64,000 nucleotides of DNA from Microbacterium sp. 1S1 (GTDB taxonomy: Bacteria > Actinomycetota > Actinomycetes > Actinomycetales > Microbacteriaceae). The first letter of the stretch is position 1. Each line of letters starts with the position of its first letter. The stretch is taken from assembly GCF_008271365.1 (NCBI RefSeq), contig NZ_CP043430.1, forward strand, positions 3,162,001 through 3,226,000, read 5' to 3'. Positions 53,229-61,424 of the stretch are shown here, in pieces. A model generated the notes under the pieces. The model was not told where the DNA came from, did no database searches, and worked only from the letters and a program-made list of their open reading frames with translations. Position numbers and translations under genes: made by a program.

Positions 53229-55142
53229 ATGGGAGTGGATACTCAGGGCGCCAAGCCGGCGACGGAGTGGACGCGGCGGGCGAACGCCGAAGCCGCCAAG
53301 GGTTTGCCCTTTCATGATCGTCGAGACTTCGACGACGCTGCGCGAGGGTTTCTCGGGACACTCGAGGATCCGGTCATCCGTCGCGCGGACGGCGTTCCCC
53401 TCTTCGACACGACGGCGCACGACTTCCTCTCCGACGCCGAGGCGCCGGACACGGTGCACCCGAGCCTCTGGCGGCACGCACAGGCCAATCATCACCACGG
53501 GCTGTTCGAAGTCACGACCGGCATCTACCAGGTCCGCGGCGTCGACCTCGCCAACATGACGATCGTGGAGGGCGACGAGGGCATCGTCGTGATCGACCCG
53601 CTGTCGTACGTGGAGACGTCGTCCGCAGCGCTCGCGCTCTACCGGAAGCATCGCGGCGACCGCCCCGTGCGCGCGGTGATCTTCACGCACAGCCACGTCG
53701 ACCACTACAACGGCGCGCGGGGCGTCGTCGACGACGATGACATCGCCTCCGGGGCCGTCACGGTCATCGCCCCCGAGGGCTTCCTCGCCGAAGCGGTGTC
53801 CGAGAACGTCTACGCCGGCAACGCGATGAGCCGACGCGCCATCTACCAGTACGGAACCGCACTCCGCCCCGGCCCGACGGGGCAGGTGGACACCGGGCTG
53901 GCCAACGCTCTCGCGCACTCCGGGTCTTCCACCCTCGTCCCCCCGACCGACACCGTTTCGGCGACAGGCGAGACGCGGGTCGTCGACGGGGTGCGCATGG
54001 TGTTCCAGATGGCGCCAGGAACGGAGGCGCCCTCCGAGTTCCTCATCCACTTCCCCGACCACCGCGCCCTCTGCGCGGCCGAGGACGCCACGCCGACCCT
54101 TCACAACCTGCTGACGCTCCGCGGCGCCCAGGTCAGGGACGCGGTCACGTGGTGGAAGACCCTCAACGACACCATCGGGCTCTTCAGCGCCGAGACCGAT
54201 GTCGTGTTCGCCCAGCACGGCTGGCCACGCTGGGGCACGGACGACGTGACCGAGTATCTCGAGAATCAGCGCGACCTCTACAAGTACATCCACGACCAGT
54301 CGCTGCGACTGGCGAACCACGGCCTCACGATGACGGAGATCGCCGAGCAGCTCGAACTGCCGGAGTCGTTGAGCATGCAGTGGTACAACCGCGGCTACTA
54401 CGGAACCGTCAACCACAATTCCAAGGCCGTCTACCAGCGCTACATCGGCTGGTACGACGGCAACCCCGCGCGGCTGCACGCCCTGCCCCCGGAGCAGGCC
54501 GGCGCGAAATACGTCGAGTTCATGGGCGGCGCCGATGCCGTGGTCGAGAAGGCGCAGGCGGCATTCGAGAACGGCGAGTACCGGTGGGTCGCCGAGGTGG
54601 TCGGCCACGTCGTCTTCGCCCAGCCGGACCACGCTGCGGCGCGTGCACTGCAGGCAGACGCCTTCGAGCAGCTCGGCTACCAGTGTGAGAACCCGACGTG
54701 GCGCAACGCGTATCTGATGGGGGCCCAGGAATTGCGTCAGGGGGTGAAGGACCTCGGCGCCGTCCGGCTCGTCACCCTCGACGTGATGCGATCGATGACG
54801 CCGGAGATGATCTTCGACTACATGGGTATCAAGCTCAACGGACCGGAGGCCGCCGGGCACCGCGCCTCGATCGCCTGGACCGTCTCCTCGGGCGATGCCG
54901 CGCAGGAGTACCTCCTCGAGCTGCGCAACGGGTGCCTGATCTACACCGCGCGCTCCGGCGCAGCAGACGCCCATGTCGAATCCGACACGCTCGCGCTCGC
55001 CTCGATCGTGTTCGGAACACTGTCCGTCGACGACGCCGTCCGCGACGGCAGCCTCACGATCAGCGGCGACCGCACCGCACTGGAGAACCTCCTCGGGCTG
55101 CTGGACGACTTCTCGTTCTGGTTCCCCATCGTCGAACCCTGA
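53229..55142 (+). CDS. Alkyl/aryl-sulfatase (metallo-beta-lactamase fold)
   Basis: The 637-aa enzyme is of SdsA1/BDS1 type, which cuts sulfate from alkyl sulfates such as SDS. The zinc motif THSHVDHYNG supplies His154, His156, Asp158 and His159, with later ligands in GTEAPSEFLIHFPD and the AQHGWPRWG region. A dimerisation domain and a C-terminal SCP2-like lipid domain follow (residues 400-637). No signal peptide. AAGGAG precedes ATG 53229. Sits as cargo between the two halves of the Tad locus. Confidence 0.92.
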   Translation: MGVDTQGAKPATEWTRRANAEAAKGLPFHDRRDFDDAARGFLGTLEDPVIRRADGVPLFDTTAHDFLSDAEAPDTVHPSLWRHAQANHHHGLFEVTTGIYQVRGVDLANMTIVEGDEGIVVIDPLSYVETSSAALALYRKHRGDRPVRAVIFTHSHVDHYNGARGVVDDDDIASGAVTVIAPEGFLAEAVSENVYAGNAMSRRAIYQYGTALRPGPTGQVDTGLANALAHSGSSTLVPPTDTVSATGETRVVDGVRMVFQMAPGTEAPSEFLIHFPDHRALCAAEDATPTLHNLLTLRGAQVRDAVTWWKTLNDTIGLFSAETDVVFAQHGWPRWGTDDVTEYLENQRDLYKYIHDQSLRLANHGLTMTEIAEQLELPESLSMQWYNRGYYGTVNHNSKAVYQRYIGWYDGNPARLHALPPEQAGAKYVEFMGGADAVVEKAQAAFENGEYRWVAEVVGHVVFAQPDHAAARALQADAFEQLGYQCENPTWRNAYLMGAQELRQGVKDLGAVRLVTLDVMRSMTPEMIFDYMGIKLNGPEAAGHRASIAWTVSSGDAAQEYLLELRNGCLIYTARSGAADAHVESDTLALASIVFGTLSVDDAVRDGSLTISGDRTALENLLGLLDDFSFWFPIVEP

Positions 55143-55254
55143 AGTCCTCGCGGCATGCTCTCCCCGGGGCCGAGCATGCCGCGAGGTCTACCCCGCTCGC
55201 GCCGATCGTGCAACCCCGGCTCCGACGGGCGCGGCGGGGGATACCCTGGCACGC

Positions 55255-55527
55255 ATGCGACCGGGATCTGAGGGGGAGATGCGGGCTCGTGCGGAGATCG
55301 ACGGCCTGACCTACCTGCTGCCGCCCGGTACCGATATCGATGACCTGCGAGGGCGGATCGAAGCCGCCGCACGCACGGAGCCCACGTTCGTGTCGTTCGC
55401 GACTTCGGACGGCATCGCGAGCGTTCTCGTGCATCCCACGTCGCGGGTCTTCGTCTTCCAGGTGAGGGCGTCCGATCAGGAGAACCTCGCGTCTGATCTC
55501 GGCAGCCTGCCCGACTGGGACATCTGA
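55255..55527 (+). CDS. Small hypothetical protein
   Basis: The 90-aa protein MRPGSEGEMRARAEIDGLTY has no domain I recognise. The first 30 codons are rich in Arg/Asp/Glu, and the rest, with FVSFATSDGIASVLVHPTSRVFVFQV, looks like a small beta fold. TACCCT stands seven bases before ATG 55255, a leaderless pattern; ATG 55279 has GAGGGGGAG immediately before it and is an alternative. Between the alkylsulfatase and the DUF7882-like gene. Confidence 0.6.
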   Translation: MRPGSEGEMRARAEIDGLTYLLPPGTDIDDLRGRIEAAARTEPTFVSFATSDGIASVLVHPTSRVFVFQVRASDQENLASDLGSLPDWDI

Positions 55528-55565
55528 CTCCCCCGCGACTCCCTGCGCGGGACCGGATACGCCCC

Positions 55566-55862
55566 TCAAGACAGGAAGTCGTCGAGCAGGAGTTCTCCCC
55601 GCGCGTTCAGCCTTTCCATCATGTGACTCACGCGGGCGGGGTCGATCGGCGGCGGCGGCTCCGCATCGAACTCCAACACCAGCGGGATCGCCGGGTGCAT
55701 CCAGGCCGAGAGACGGCCTGGCGACTTCTTTCCCGACGGCCACGTCATCATGAAGCTCTCCTGCCGGCGAAGCTTGGTGGAGATCACGATCTTCAGATGT
55801 GCCAGCAGCGTGTCATCGACCGGAATCGGCGGACGAGAGCTGTTGTATTCGAGGCTTCCCAT
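55566..55862 (-). CDS. DUF7882-like small protein
   Basis: The 98-aa protein begins MGSLEYNSSRPPIPVDDTLLAHLKIVISTKLRRQESFMM and resembles a family seen across Microbacteriaceae (DUF7882), sometimes mislabelled a DNA ligase. It contains no ligase motif. ATG 55862 matches the family start and has TACCTT six bases upstream, a leaderless layout. GTG 55895 would add 11 residues. Located next to the 3' end of the TadC-like gene. Function unknown. Confidence 0.7.
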   Translation of the reverse strand: MGSLEYNSSRPPIPVDDTLLAHLKIVISTKLRRQESFMMTWPSGKKSPGRLSAWMHPAIPLVLEFDAEPPPPIDPARVSHMMERLNARGELLLDDFLS

Positions 55863-55902
55863 AGACAAAAGGTAATCCCCCGCCGGGGTACTCACTGACC
55901 AC

Positions 55903-56841
55903 TCACCCGATCCCCAGGCGCAGGATGAACAATCCGGGGTAGATCGCGAACACCACCGAGAGCGGCAGGATGAGGAAGACCAGCGGGAGGAGCATCACGA
56001 TCTCCTTCCGTCCCGCCTGCTCGATCAGCGTCCGCTTGGCCTCCTCTCTCGTGTCCTCCGCTTGCGCACGCAGCACGGCCGCGAGGGGCGCTCCGTGTTC
56101 GAGCGCGGCGACGATCTGATCCACCGCGCGCGTCAGTCCGGGAAGCTCCAGCCGGCCGGCCATGTCGATCAGGGCATCGGCCAGCGAAGACCCGGTCCCC
56201 ACCTCGAGGACCACTCGACGCAGCTCGGTCGTGAGTTCGCCTGACCCCACACCCGCGACCCTCTTCACGGCATCGAGGAAACCCTCGCCGGCGGAGAGAC
56301 AGAGCACCAGGAACTCCAGTGTCGTCGGAAGCTCGTCCGCGAGGCGCATCTTGCGCGCCCGGATCCGCGCCGACACGTGCATCTCGCAGACGACGGCGGC
56401 GGTCGCACCGGAGAGGAGCGGGATGGCCCCGGCCGGAACCGACCACCGTCCGACGAGAACGAGGACGATGACGGCGAGCGCTCCGCCCACGACCCCGCCG
56501 AGCGCCCAGGCGAGCTGCCGTCCTCGGAAGGCGATGGGGTCGAGCGATGATCCCGCCTGCGCGAGGCGCCGCCGCAGACCCTCAGTGCCGCCGACGAGAC
56601 GGTCGATCGCCTGGGCGCCGCGGACACCGAGGCGGTACCGGCCGGCGGGCTGTGCTCCCGGGCGGGGAAGGGCCTCACGCGGCAGCAGGTCATCATCAAC
56701 GACATCGCGCACGTACGGCGCGACCCGCAGGACGAGCGGAGCAGCACGCCAGCGGGGCACAGTGGCGAGCAGGGCGAGCATGCCCGTCGCGAAGGCTCCG
56801 CCGAGCAGCACGGCCACGGCGAGCGCGGACAACCCGCTCAT
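55903..56841 (-). CDS. Tad pilus inner-membrane platform protein TadC-like
   Basis: Type II secretion F-domain protein, 312 aa. Helices lie near residues 5-25, 115-140 and 290-310. The cytoplasmic domain has LADELPTTLEFLVLCLSAGEGFLDAV and AEDTREEAKRTLIEQAGRKEIVMLLPLVFLILP, the T2SF pattern. ATG 56841 overlaps the TadB-like stop (ATGA). Third gene of the cpaF-tadB-tadC unit. Confidence 0.9.
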   Translation of the reverse strand: MSGLSALAVAVLLGGAFATGMLALLATVPRWRAAPLVLRVAPYVRDVVDDDLLPREALPRPGAQPAGRYRLGVRGAQAIDRLVGGTEGLRRRLAQAGSSLDPIAFRGRQLAWALGGVVGGALAVIVLVLVGRWSVPAGAIPLLSGATAAVVCEMHVSARIRARKMRLADELPTTLEFLVLCLSAGEGFLDAVKRVAGVGSGELTTELRRVVLEVGTGSSLADALIDMAGRLELPGLTRAVDQIVAALEHGAPLAAVLRAQAEDTREEAKRTLIEQAGRKEIVMLLPLVFLILPLSVVFAIYPGLFILRLGIG

Positions 56842-57695
56842 CCGAACCACCGCCGCGGCTCGGGCAGCCTGCCGATGCGGATCATGATGCGGAACGCGAG
56901 GACCGAGACGAGCGCGCCGACGCCGATCACGGCGACACCCTCCGGGGTGCCGTACGCCTTGGCACCCTCCGGGCGCAGCACCAGCAGGACGAGGATGACC
57001 CACGGCGCCACGGCCCCGAGGACCGCCGCACCGCGGATCCACGACTGCCGCGCCTCGACCTCGCCCCGGAGCGCCGCGTCGGCCCGGACGGAGGAGGAGA
57101 GGGCTCTCAGGACAGCGATGAGCTCCGTTCCGCCGACCTGGCGCGCCATCCGGAGCGTCTCGACGATCCGGTCCCCCAACGGGTCTGCGAGGAGGTCCTT
57201 CAGCCGGTCGAGACTGGCGTCGAACCGTCCGCTGCTCCGCAGGTCTCGCGCGAACACCGCGAACGCGGGGCGCAGCGGCGGCGGAGCCGACTCCGCGAGT
57301 GTGGCCAGCGCGTCCGGCAGCGACAGCCCGACGCGGATGGCGGCGATCAAGAGGTCGCAGACATCGGGCCAGAGCTGCCGGCGCAGACGTCGCAGCCTCA
57401 GCCGGCGGCCCCGCAGGAATGCGATGGGCGCCGTTCCTCCCGCGCCTCCCGCGAGGGCCGCGAGGACGGTGCTCCCGGTGACGAGCCAAGCGACCGAGGC
57501 CGCGGCCAGGGCGGCACCGGCCACGCCCAGGAGGAGGGCGCGGGCCGAGAGCCCGGGGAATCCCGCTTCCCCGGCCAAGCGGAGCAGGCGTCCGCGGTGC
57601 GCCACGGACCCGGACCGCTCCCCGGCAGGCCAGAGCCACGGAGACAGCGTCAAGAGGAGGCCGGCGGCGAGCGTCGCACCGAGCAGGATCGTCAT
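56838..57695 (-). CDS. Tad pilus inner-membrane platform protein TadB-like
   Basis: The second F-domain platform subunit, 285 aa, has helices near residues 3-20, 65-100 and 235-275 and the LWPDVCDLLIAAIRVGLSLPDALATLAES region. The start overlaps the ATPase stop (ATGA). TadB and TadC form the platform on which the ATPase acts. Confidence 0.9.
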   Translation of the reverse strand: MTILLGATLAAGLLLTLSPWLWPAGERSGSVAHRGRLLRLAGEAGFPGLSARALLLGVAGAALAAASVAWLVTGSTVLAALAGGAGGTAPIAFLRGRRLRLRRLRRQLWPDVCDLLIAAIRVGLSLPDALATLAESAPPPLRPAFAVFARDLRSSGRFDASLDRLKDLLADPLGDRIVETLRMARQVGGTELIAVLRALSSSVRADAALRGEVEARQSWIRGAAVLGAVAPWVILVLLVLRPEGAKAYGTPEGVAVIGVGALVSVLAFRIMIRIGRLPEPRRWFG

Positions 57696-58876
57696 GCGAC
57701 GGCCTCCGCGGCGGCCGGGGCGCGTCGCCGGAAATCTTGTCCACCCGGGGCCGTGAAGACCGGTCTGCTGAGCACCCGCCCTCCGACGACTTCTCCGGTC
57801 GGGGCGACGACCTCCGCGACGTATCGTCGACCCGCCGCATCGCGGGCGCAGTGGACGACGAGATCGACGGACGACGCCAGGGCCGGGGCGACGAAGTCAC
57901 GGTCGATGTTCCTTCCGCCGAGCAGCGGCAGCAGGCACAGCTTGTCGAGCGCCTCCGCAGCGGAGTTCGCATGGACCGTGCACGCACCTGGGACGCCGGT
58001 GTTGAGCGCGAGCAGGAGGTCCAGAGCCTCCGCGTCGCGCACCTCCCCCACCACGAGGCGGTCGGGACGCATCCGCAGGGCCTCCTTCACCAGCCGCCGC
58101 AGGGTGATCTCCCCCGTGCCCTCGAGGCTGGGCTGACGCCCCTGCAGGGCGACGACATCCGGCCCGTCGACGGCGAGCTCGAACGTCTCCTCCACCGTGA
58201 TGATGCGCTGCTCGGCCGCGCACGAGGCGAGCAGAGCGCCGAGCATCGTCGTCTTCCCCGCGTGGGTGGCCCCGGAGACGATCACGGAGGCGCCCTCCCG
58301 CATCGCTTGTCCCAGGGCGCCTGCGGTCTCGGGCGGAAGAGCTCCCTGCGCCGTGAGGGCGTCGAGGGAGCGATGCCCCGGCAGGAACTTCCGGATGTTC
58401 ACCGCCCAGGCCCCACGAACGACATCGGCGATCGCGACGTGCAGGCGAGAACCGTCCGGCAGCGAGGCGTCGACGAAGGGCTGCGCGATATCCACGCGCC
58501 GCCCCGTCGACTGCAGCATGCGCTCGACGAGATCCCGGACCGTCACCTCGTCCAGCCGCAGGACCGTGCGCTCCGCCACTCCACCCCGCGCCGCGTGCAC
58601 GGCCCCGTCGCCGTTGACCCACACCTCCTCGATGCCCGGGTCGTCGAGGAAGGGCTGCAGAGGACCGAACCCGCTCACCGCCGCGAGCACATCCCGCACG
58701 CATGCCGCCTCGTCCTCCACGAGTTCGCCTCCCCGCGCGAGAGCCCGATCGTCGTGACGCCGCACTTCCGCCCGCGTGACGGCCCGGGCGCGGGCGGGAT
58801 CCCTCGTGGGGTCCACCCCCTCGGCGCGCAGACGGCGCCGCACGACGTCGGCGATGATCGAGGCGGGCTGCTCCAT
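57692..58876 (-). CDS. Tad pilus assembly ATPase (CpaF/TadA)
   Basis: The 394-aa secretion ATPase has an N-terminal domain (about 1-115), then VWVNGDGAVHAARGG, Walker A GATHAGKTT, Asp box IITVEETFELAV, Walker B region MRPDRLVVGEVRDAEALDLLLALNTG and the HANSAAEALDKL His box. It powers Flp-type pilus assembly. First of cpaF-tadB-tadC. The usual upstream CpaE/Ssd gene is not present; a divergent glycosyltransferase gene stands there instead. Confidence 0.93.
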   Translation of the reverse strand: MEQPASIIADVVRRRLRAEGVDPTRDPARARAVTRAEVRRHDDRALARGGELVEDEAACVRDVLAAVSGFGPLQPFLDDPGIEEVWVNGDGAVHAARGGVAERTVLRLDEVTVRDLVERMLQSTGRRVDIAQPFVDASLPDGSRLHVAIADVVRGAWAVNIRKFLPGHRSLDALTAQGALPPETAGALGQAMREGASVIVSGATHAGKTTMLGALLASCAAEQRIITVEETFELAVDGPDVVALQGRQPSLEGTGEITLRRLVKEALRMRPDRLVVGEVRDAEALDLLLALNTGVPGACTVHANSAAEALDKLCLLPLLGGRNIDRDFVAPALASSVDLVVHCARDAAGRRYVAEVVAPTGEVVGGRVLSRPVFTAPGGQDFRRRAPAAAEAVA

Positions 58877-58914
58877 CCGGGCATCCTTGCAACGATCAGG
58901 TTTCCCGGGGCGAA

Positions 58915-58925
58915 GTTATCCACAG
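58915..58925 (-). promoter_or_regulatory. GTTATCCACAG element upstream of the Tad ATPase unit
   Basis: Contains the consensus DnaA box TTATCCACA (58916-58924), 39 bases before the cpaF-like ATG. Read toward the gene it is CTGTGGATAAC, the same as the element before the pilin unit. A TTGACA lies about 29 bases further upstream on the minus strand. Either a shared operator or a shared -10 region (TAACTT). Confidence 0.5.
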
Positions 58926-59013
58926 CGGTACCGAGTCGCGCAGCCGCTGTCAACCGGTACGTCCCCCGTCGTGGCGCTCCCTAGGCTGAGGATCAGACCT
59001 GCGAGGAGACGAT

Positions 59014-59811
59014 GTGCATCGCGCCACACCAGCCGCCCCTGAACCGACCCTGAGCGTGGTCATCCCGGTCAAGGACGACGCGGCGGAGCTGCGGCGGTGC
59101 CTCCGGGCCCTGGCGCGGCAGACGCTCCCGCCCGACGAGATCATCGTGGTGGACAACGCCTCGACCGACGACTCGGCCGTCGTGGCCGCGCAGCACGGCA
59201 CGCGGGTCGTGCGGTGCGAGACCCCGGGCATCCCCGCGGCGAGCGCGACCGGGTACGACGCGGCGACGGGCGACGTGATCCTGCGGCTCGATGCCGACGG
59301 CGTACCGGGGCCCCGGTGGATCGAGACGATGGCGGCCGCGTGTGCACGGGATCCGCGGGTCGGAGCGTGGACCGGTGGCGCGCACTTCATCGACGGGCCC
59401 CACCTCCTGCGGCGGCCCCTCGCGGCCGCGTATCTCCTCTCCTACGTCGTCGTGTGCGGCTCCGCCCTCGGCCACGCGCCGCTGTTCGGATCGAACCTCG
59501 CCCTCCGCCGCTCGACCTGGATCGCGGTGCGCGACCGTGTACACCGCGACGACACCGAGCTGCATGACGACCTCGACCTCGCGTTCCATGTGGGCGAGCG
59601 GCATCGCATCCGCTGGATCCTGCACGCCGACATGGGCATCTCCATGCGCCCGTTCGGCAGCGGCCGCTCCTTCGCCCGGCGGAGCTGGATCGGCGTACGC
59701 ACCGTCCTCGTGCACTGGCCGCAGGACTTCCCTCCCGTGCGCTGGGTGCGGCTCGCGCTGCGCCGGGTGCTCCACGGCCTGGGCGTGCCCGCGCCGGGAG
59801 CACGGCGATGA
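59014..59811 (+). CDS. Family 2 glycosyltransferase
   Basis: The 265-aa GT-A protein has LSVVIPVKDDAAELRRCLRALARQ, IIVVDNASTDDSA, the DxD in ILRLDADGVPGP and a later ELHDDLDLAFHVG segment. The start is GTG at 59014 with GAGGAG before it. The last 40 residues are Arg-rich and may contact membrane. First of a three-gene unit coupled by ATGA overlaps. The sugar and acceptor are unknown. Confidence 0.87.
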   Translation: MHRATPAAPEPTLSVVIPVKDDAAELRRCLRALARQTLPPDEIIVVDNASTDDSAVVAAQHGTRVVRCETPGIPAASATGYDAATGDVILRLDADGVPGPRWIETMAAACARDPRVGAWTGGAHFIDGPHLLRRPLAAAYLLSYVVVCGSALGHAPLFGSNLALRRSTWIAVRDRVHRDDTELHDDLDLAFHVGERHRIRWILHADMGISMRPFGSGRSFARRSWIGVRTVLVHWPQDFPPVRWVRLALRRVLHGLGVPAPGARR

Positions 59812-60656
59812 CCGCGCCGCTGCTCGGAGCGCCGTCCGCCACCGAGCTGCACGTCATGACCCTGAACATCCGCCGCGATCTCGGCGCGCTCGCCTGGCCA
59901 CGCGCCGACCGCTGGGAGGTCCGCCGCCCGCGGCTCCGCGCTCTCCTGCACGCCGAGCAGCCGCAGGTGCTCGGCGTGCAGGAGGCCCTGCCCGCGCAGG
60001 CCACCGCTGTCTCCGCCGCGCTCGGCCCCTCGTTCCGCCGCGTCGGCCACGGCCGTCTCCCCGGACCGCGCGGCGAGGGCTGCCCGCTGTTCTACGACGC
60101 CGACCGGCTGGAGCTGCGTGACTGGCGCCAGGTGGCGCTCTCCCGCACTCCTGACCGCCCCGGTTCCCGCTCCTGGCTGAGCGTCGCGCCGCGGGTGGCG
60201 GTCGAGGCGTTCTTCCACGATCGGCGCACCGGCGCCGCCGTCACCGTGCTGAACACCCACTTCGACGCGTTCTCCCCGTGGGCGCGACGGCGTCAGGCGC
60301 TGGCCGTGCGTGACATCGCCGCGGCGGCCGAGTCAGCCGTCATCCTTCTCGGGGATTTCAACGCCCCCGCGGGGAGCGCCCCCTGGCGCGCCCTGGAGAC
60401 CTGCGGTGTCCTCCGCGACTCGTGGACGGCCGCCGTATCCCGCCGCACGCCCTCCTGGGGCACGTTCGCCGGGTACCGGCCGCCCCGGCGCGGGCGGCGC
60501 ATCGACGGCATCCTCGTCTCCCCCGGACTGACCGTGCGCCGAGTGGGTGTCGACGCCCGCCAGTATGGAGGAGGCTGGCCGTCGGATCATCTCCCCGTGC
60601 AGGCGCTGATCGACCTCGCCCCCGCCGCCTTCACCCAGCCCGAGGAGACCGCATGA
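59808..60656 (+). CDS. Endonuclease/exonuclease/phosphatase (EEP) family protein
   Basis: The 282-aa EEP-fold protein has MTLNIRRDLG (metal Asn region), GVQEALPAQ with the catalytic Glu, NTHFDAFS, LLGDFNAPAGS with catalytic Asp/Asn, and a final SDHLPVQALIDL with the His. No signal peptide, so cytoplasmic. Substrate could be lipid, nucleotide or sugar phosphate. Overlaps the glycosyltransferase stop and the membrane-protein start (ATGA on both sides). Confidence 0.88.
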   Translation: MTAPLLGAPSATELHVMTLNIRRDLGALAWPRADRWEVRRPRLRALLHAEQPQVLGVQEALPAQATAVSAALGPSFRRVGHGRLPGPRGEGCPLFYDADRLELRDWRQVALSRTPDRPGSRSWLSVAPRVAVEAFFHDRRTGAAVTVLNTHFDAFSPWARRRQALAVRDIAAAAESAVILLGDFNAPAGSAPWRALETCGVLRDSWTAAVSRRTPSWGTFAGYRPPRRGRRIDGILVSPGLTVRRVGVDARQYGGGWPSDHLPVQALIDLAPAAFTQPEETA

Positions 60657-61267
60657 AAGAGGATTTCCTCCGCCCCCCGCGCTCGATCGCGGAGTACGCC
60701 GCCGATGCGGTCCGGGTGATCGGCATCCTCAGCGTGCTCGTCGCGGCGATCTGGTCGACGCCGACCGACGCGGGCATCCTCGCCCTCGCCCTGCCCGCCC
60801 TCATGCTCCCCCGCGTCCTCGGCATGCGCGGCGGCATGGATCTCGCCATCGGCGGGATCGTGCTCGTCGCCGCGGCGAGCAACGTGTTCGACCTGTACCG
60901 CACGCTTACCGGGTGGGACCTCGTCGTGCACTTCCTCTGCACGGGAGCCATCGCCGCCACCGGCTACCTCGTGCTCTCCCGCCTCGGCATCGTCGCCGCG
61001 CAGGGGTCCTCGATGTTCCGCCCGCGGATCCCGATCGTCCTCTGCACGGTGCTCGGACTCGCAGCCAGTGCCGTCTGGGAGATGATCGAGTGGGCAGGGC
61101 GCACCTTCGTCACCGCCGAGATCTTCGTCACCTACGAGGACACCATCGGCGACATGGCGATGGGCGGACTCGGCGCTCTCGCGGCGGGTGTCCTCGTCGC
61201 CGTCACCCGGCTGGAGCGTCGGCGGGACGATCCCCAGGGTGCAACGGGGCGCGGGTCAGTAGACTGA
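60653..61267 (+). CDS. YjdF/DUF2238-like membrane protein
   Basis: The 204-aa protein has six likely helices. The motif AVWEMIEWAGRTFV followed by YEDTIGDMAMGGLGALAAG resembles DUF2238 (YjdF-type) membrane proteins, whose function is unknown. ATG 60653 overlaps the EEP gene stop (ATGA). Third gene of the glycosyltransferase/EEP unit; a role in membrane or envelope lipid modification is a guess. Confidence 0.7.
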   Translation: MKEDFLRPPRSIAEYAADAVRVIGILSVLVAAIWSTPTDAGILALALPALMLPRVLGMRGGMDLAIGGIVLVAAASNVFDLYRTLTGWDLVVHFLCTGAIAATGYLVLSRLGIVAAQGSSMFRPRIPIVLCTVLGLAASAVWEMIEWAGRTFVTAEIFVTYEDTIGDMAMGGLGALAAGVLVAVTRLERRRDDPQGATGRGSVD

Positions 61268-61276
61268 ACCCACCGC

Positions 61277-61358
61277 GCGGGAGTGGTGGAATTGGCAGAC
61301 ACGCAGGATTTAGGTTCCTGTGCCCCAGGGCGTGTGGGTTCAAGTCCCACCTTCCGCA
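61277..61358 (+). tRNA. tRNA-Leu (anticodon UAG)
   Basis: The 82-base class II tRNA has acceptor arms GCGGGAG and CTTCCGC (one G-U pair), A as discriminator, the D arm with GGTGG-AATTGG, anticodon stem CAGGA/TCCTG with loop TTTAGGT (anticodon TAG), and a short variable arm. CCA is not encoded. Reads CUA/CUG-type leucine codons. Confidence 0.97.
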
Positions 61359-61424
61359 CGACGGGTGCTCCGGCGCCCGCCTCGCTCCACCGCCGACACC
61401 TCACGACCGACGGGAATCCCGCCA

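Noticed and set aside
53077..58925. Replication origin from the TTATCCACA boxes
   Set aside because: Only two boxes 6 kb apart, no cluster, no dnaA/dnaN nearby. Position ahead of two operons fits regulation better.
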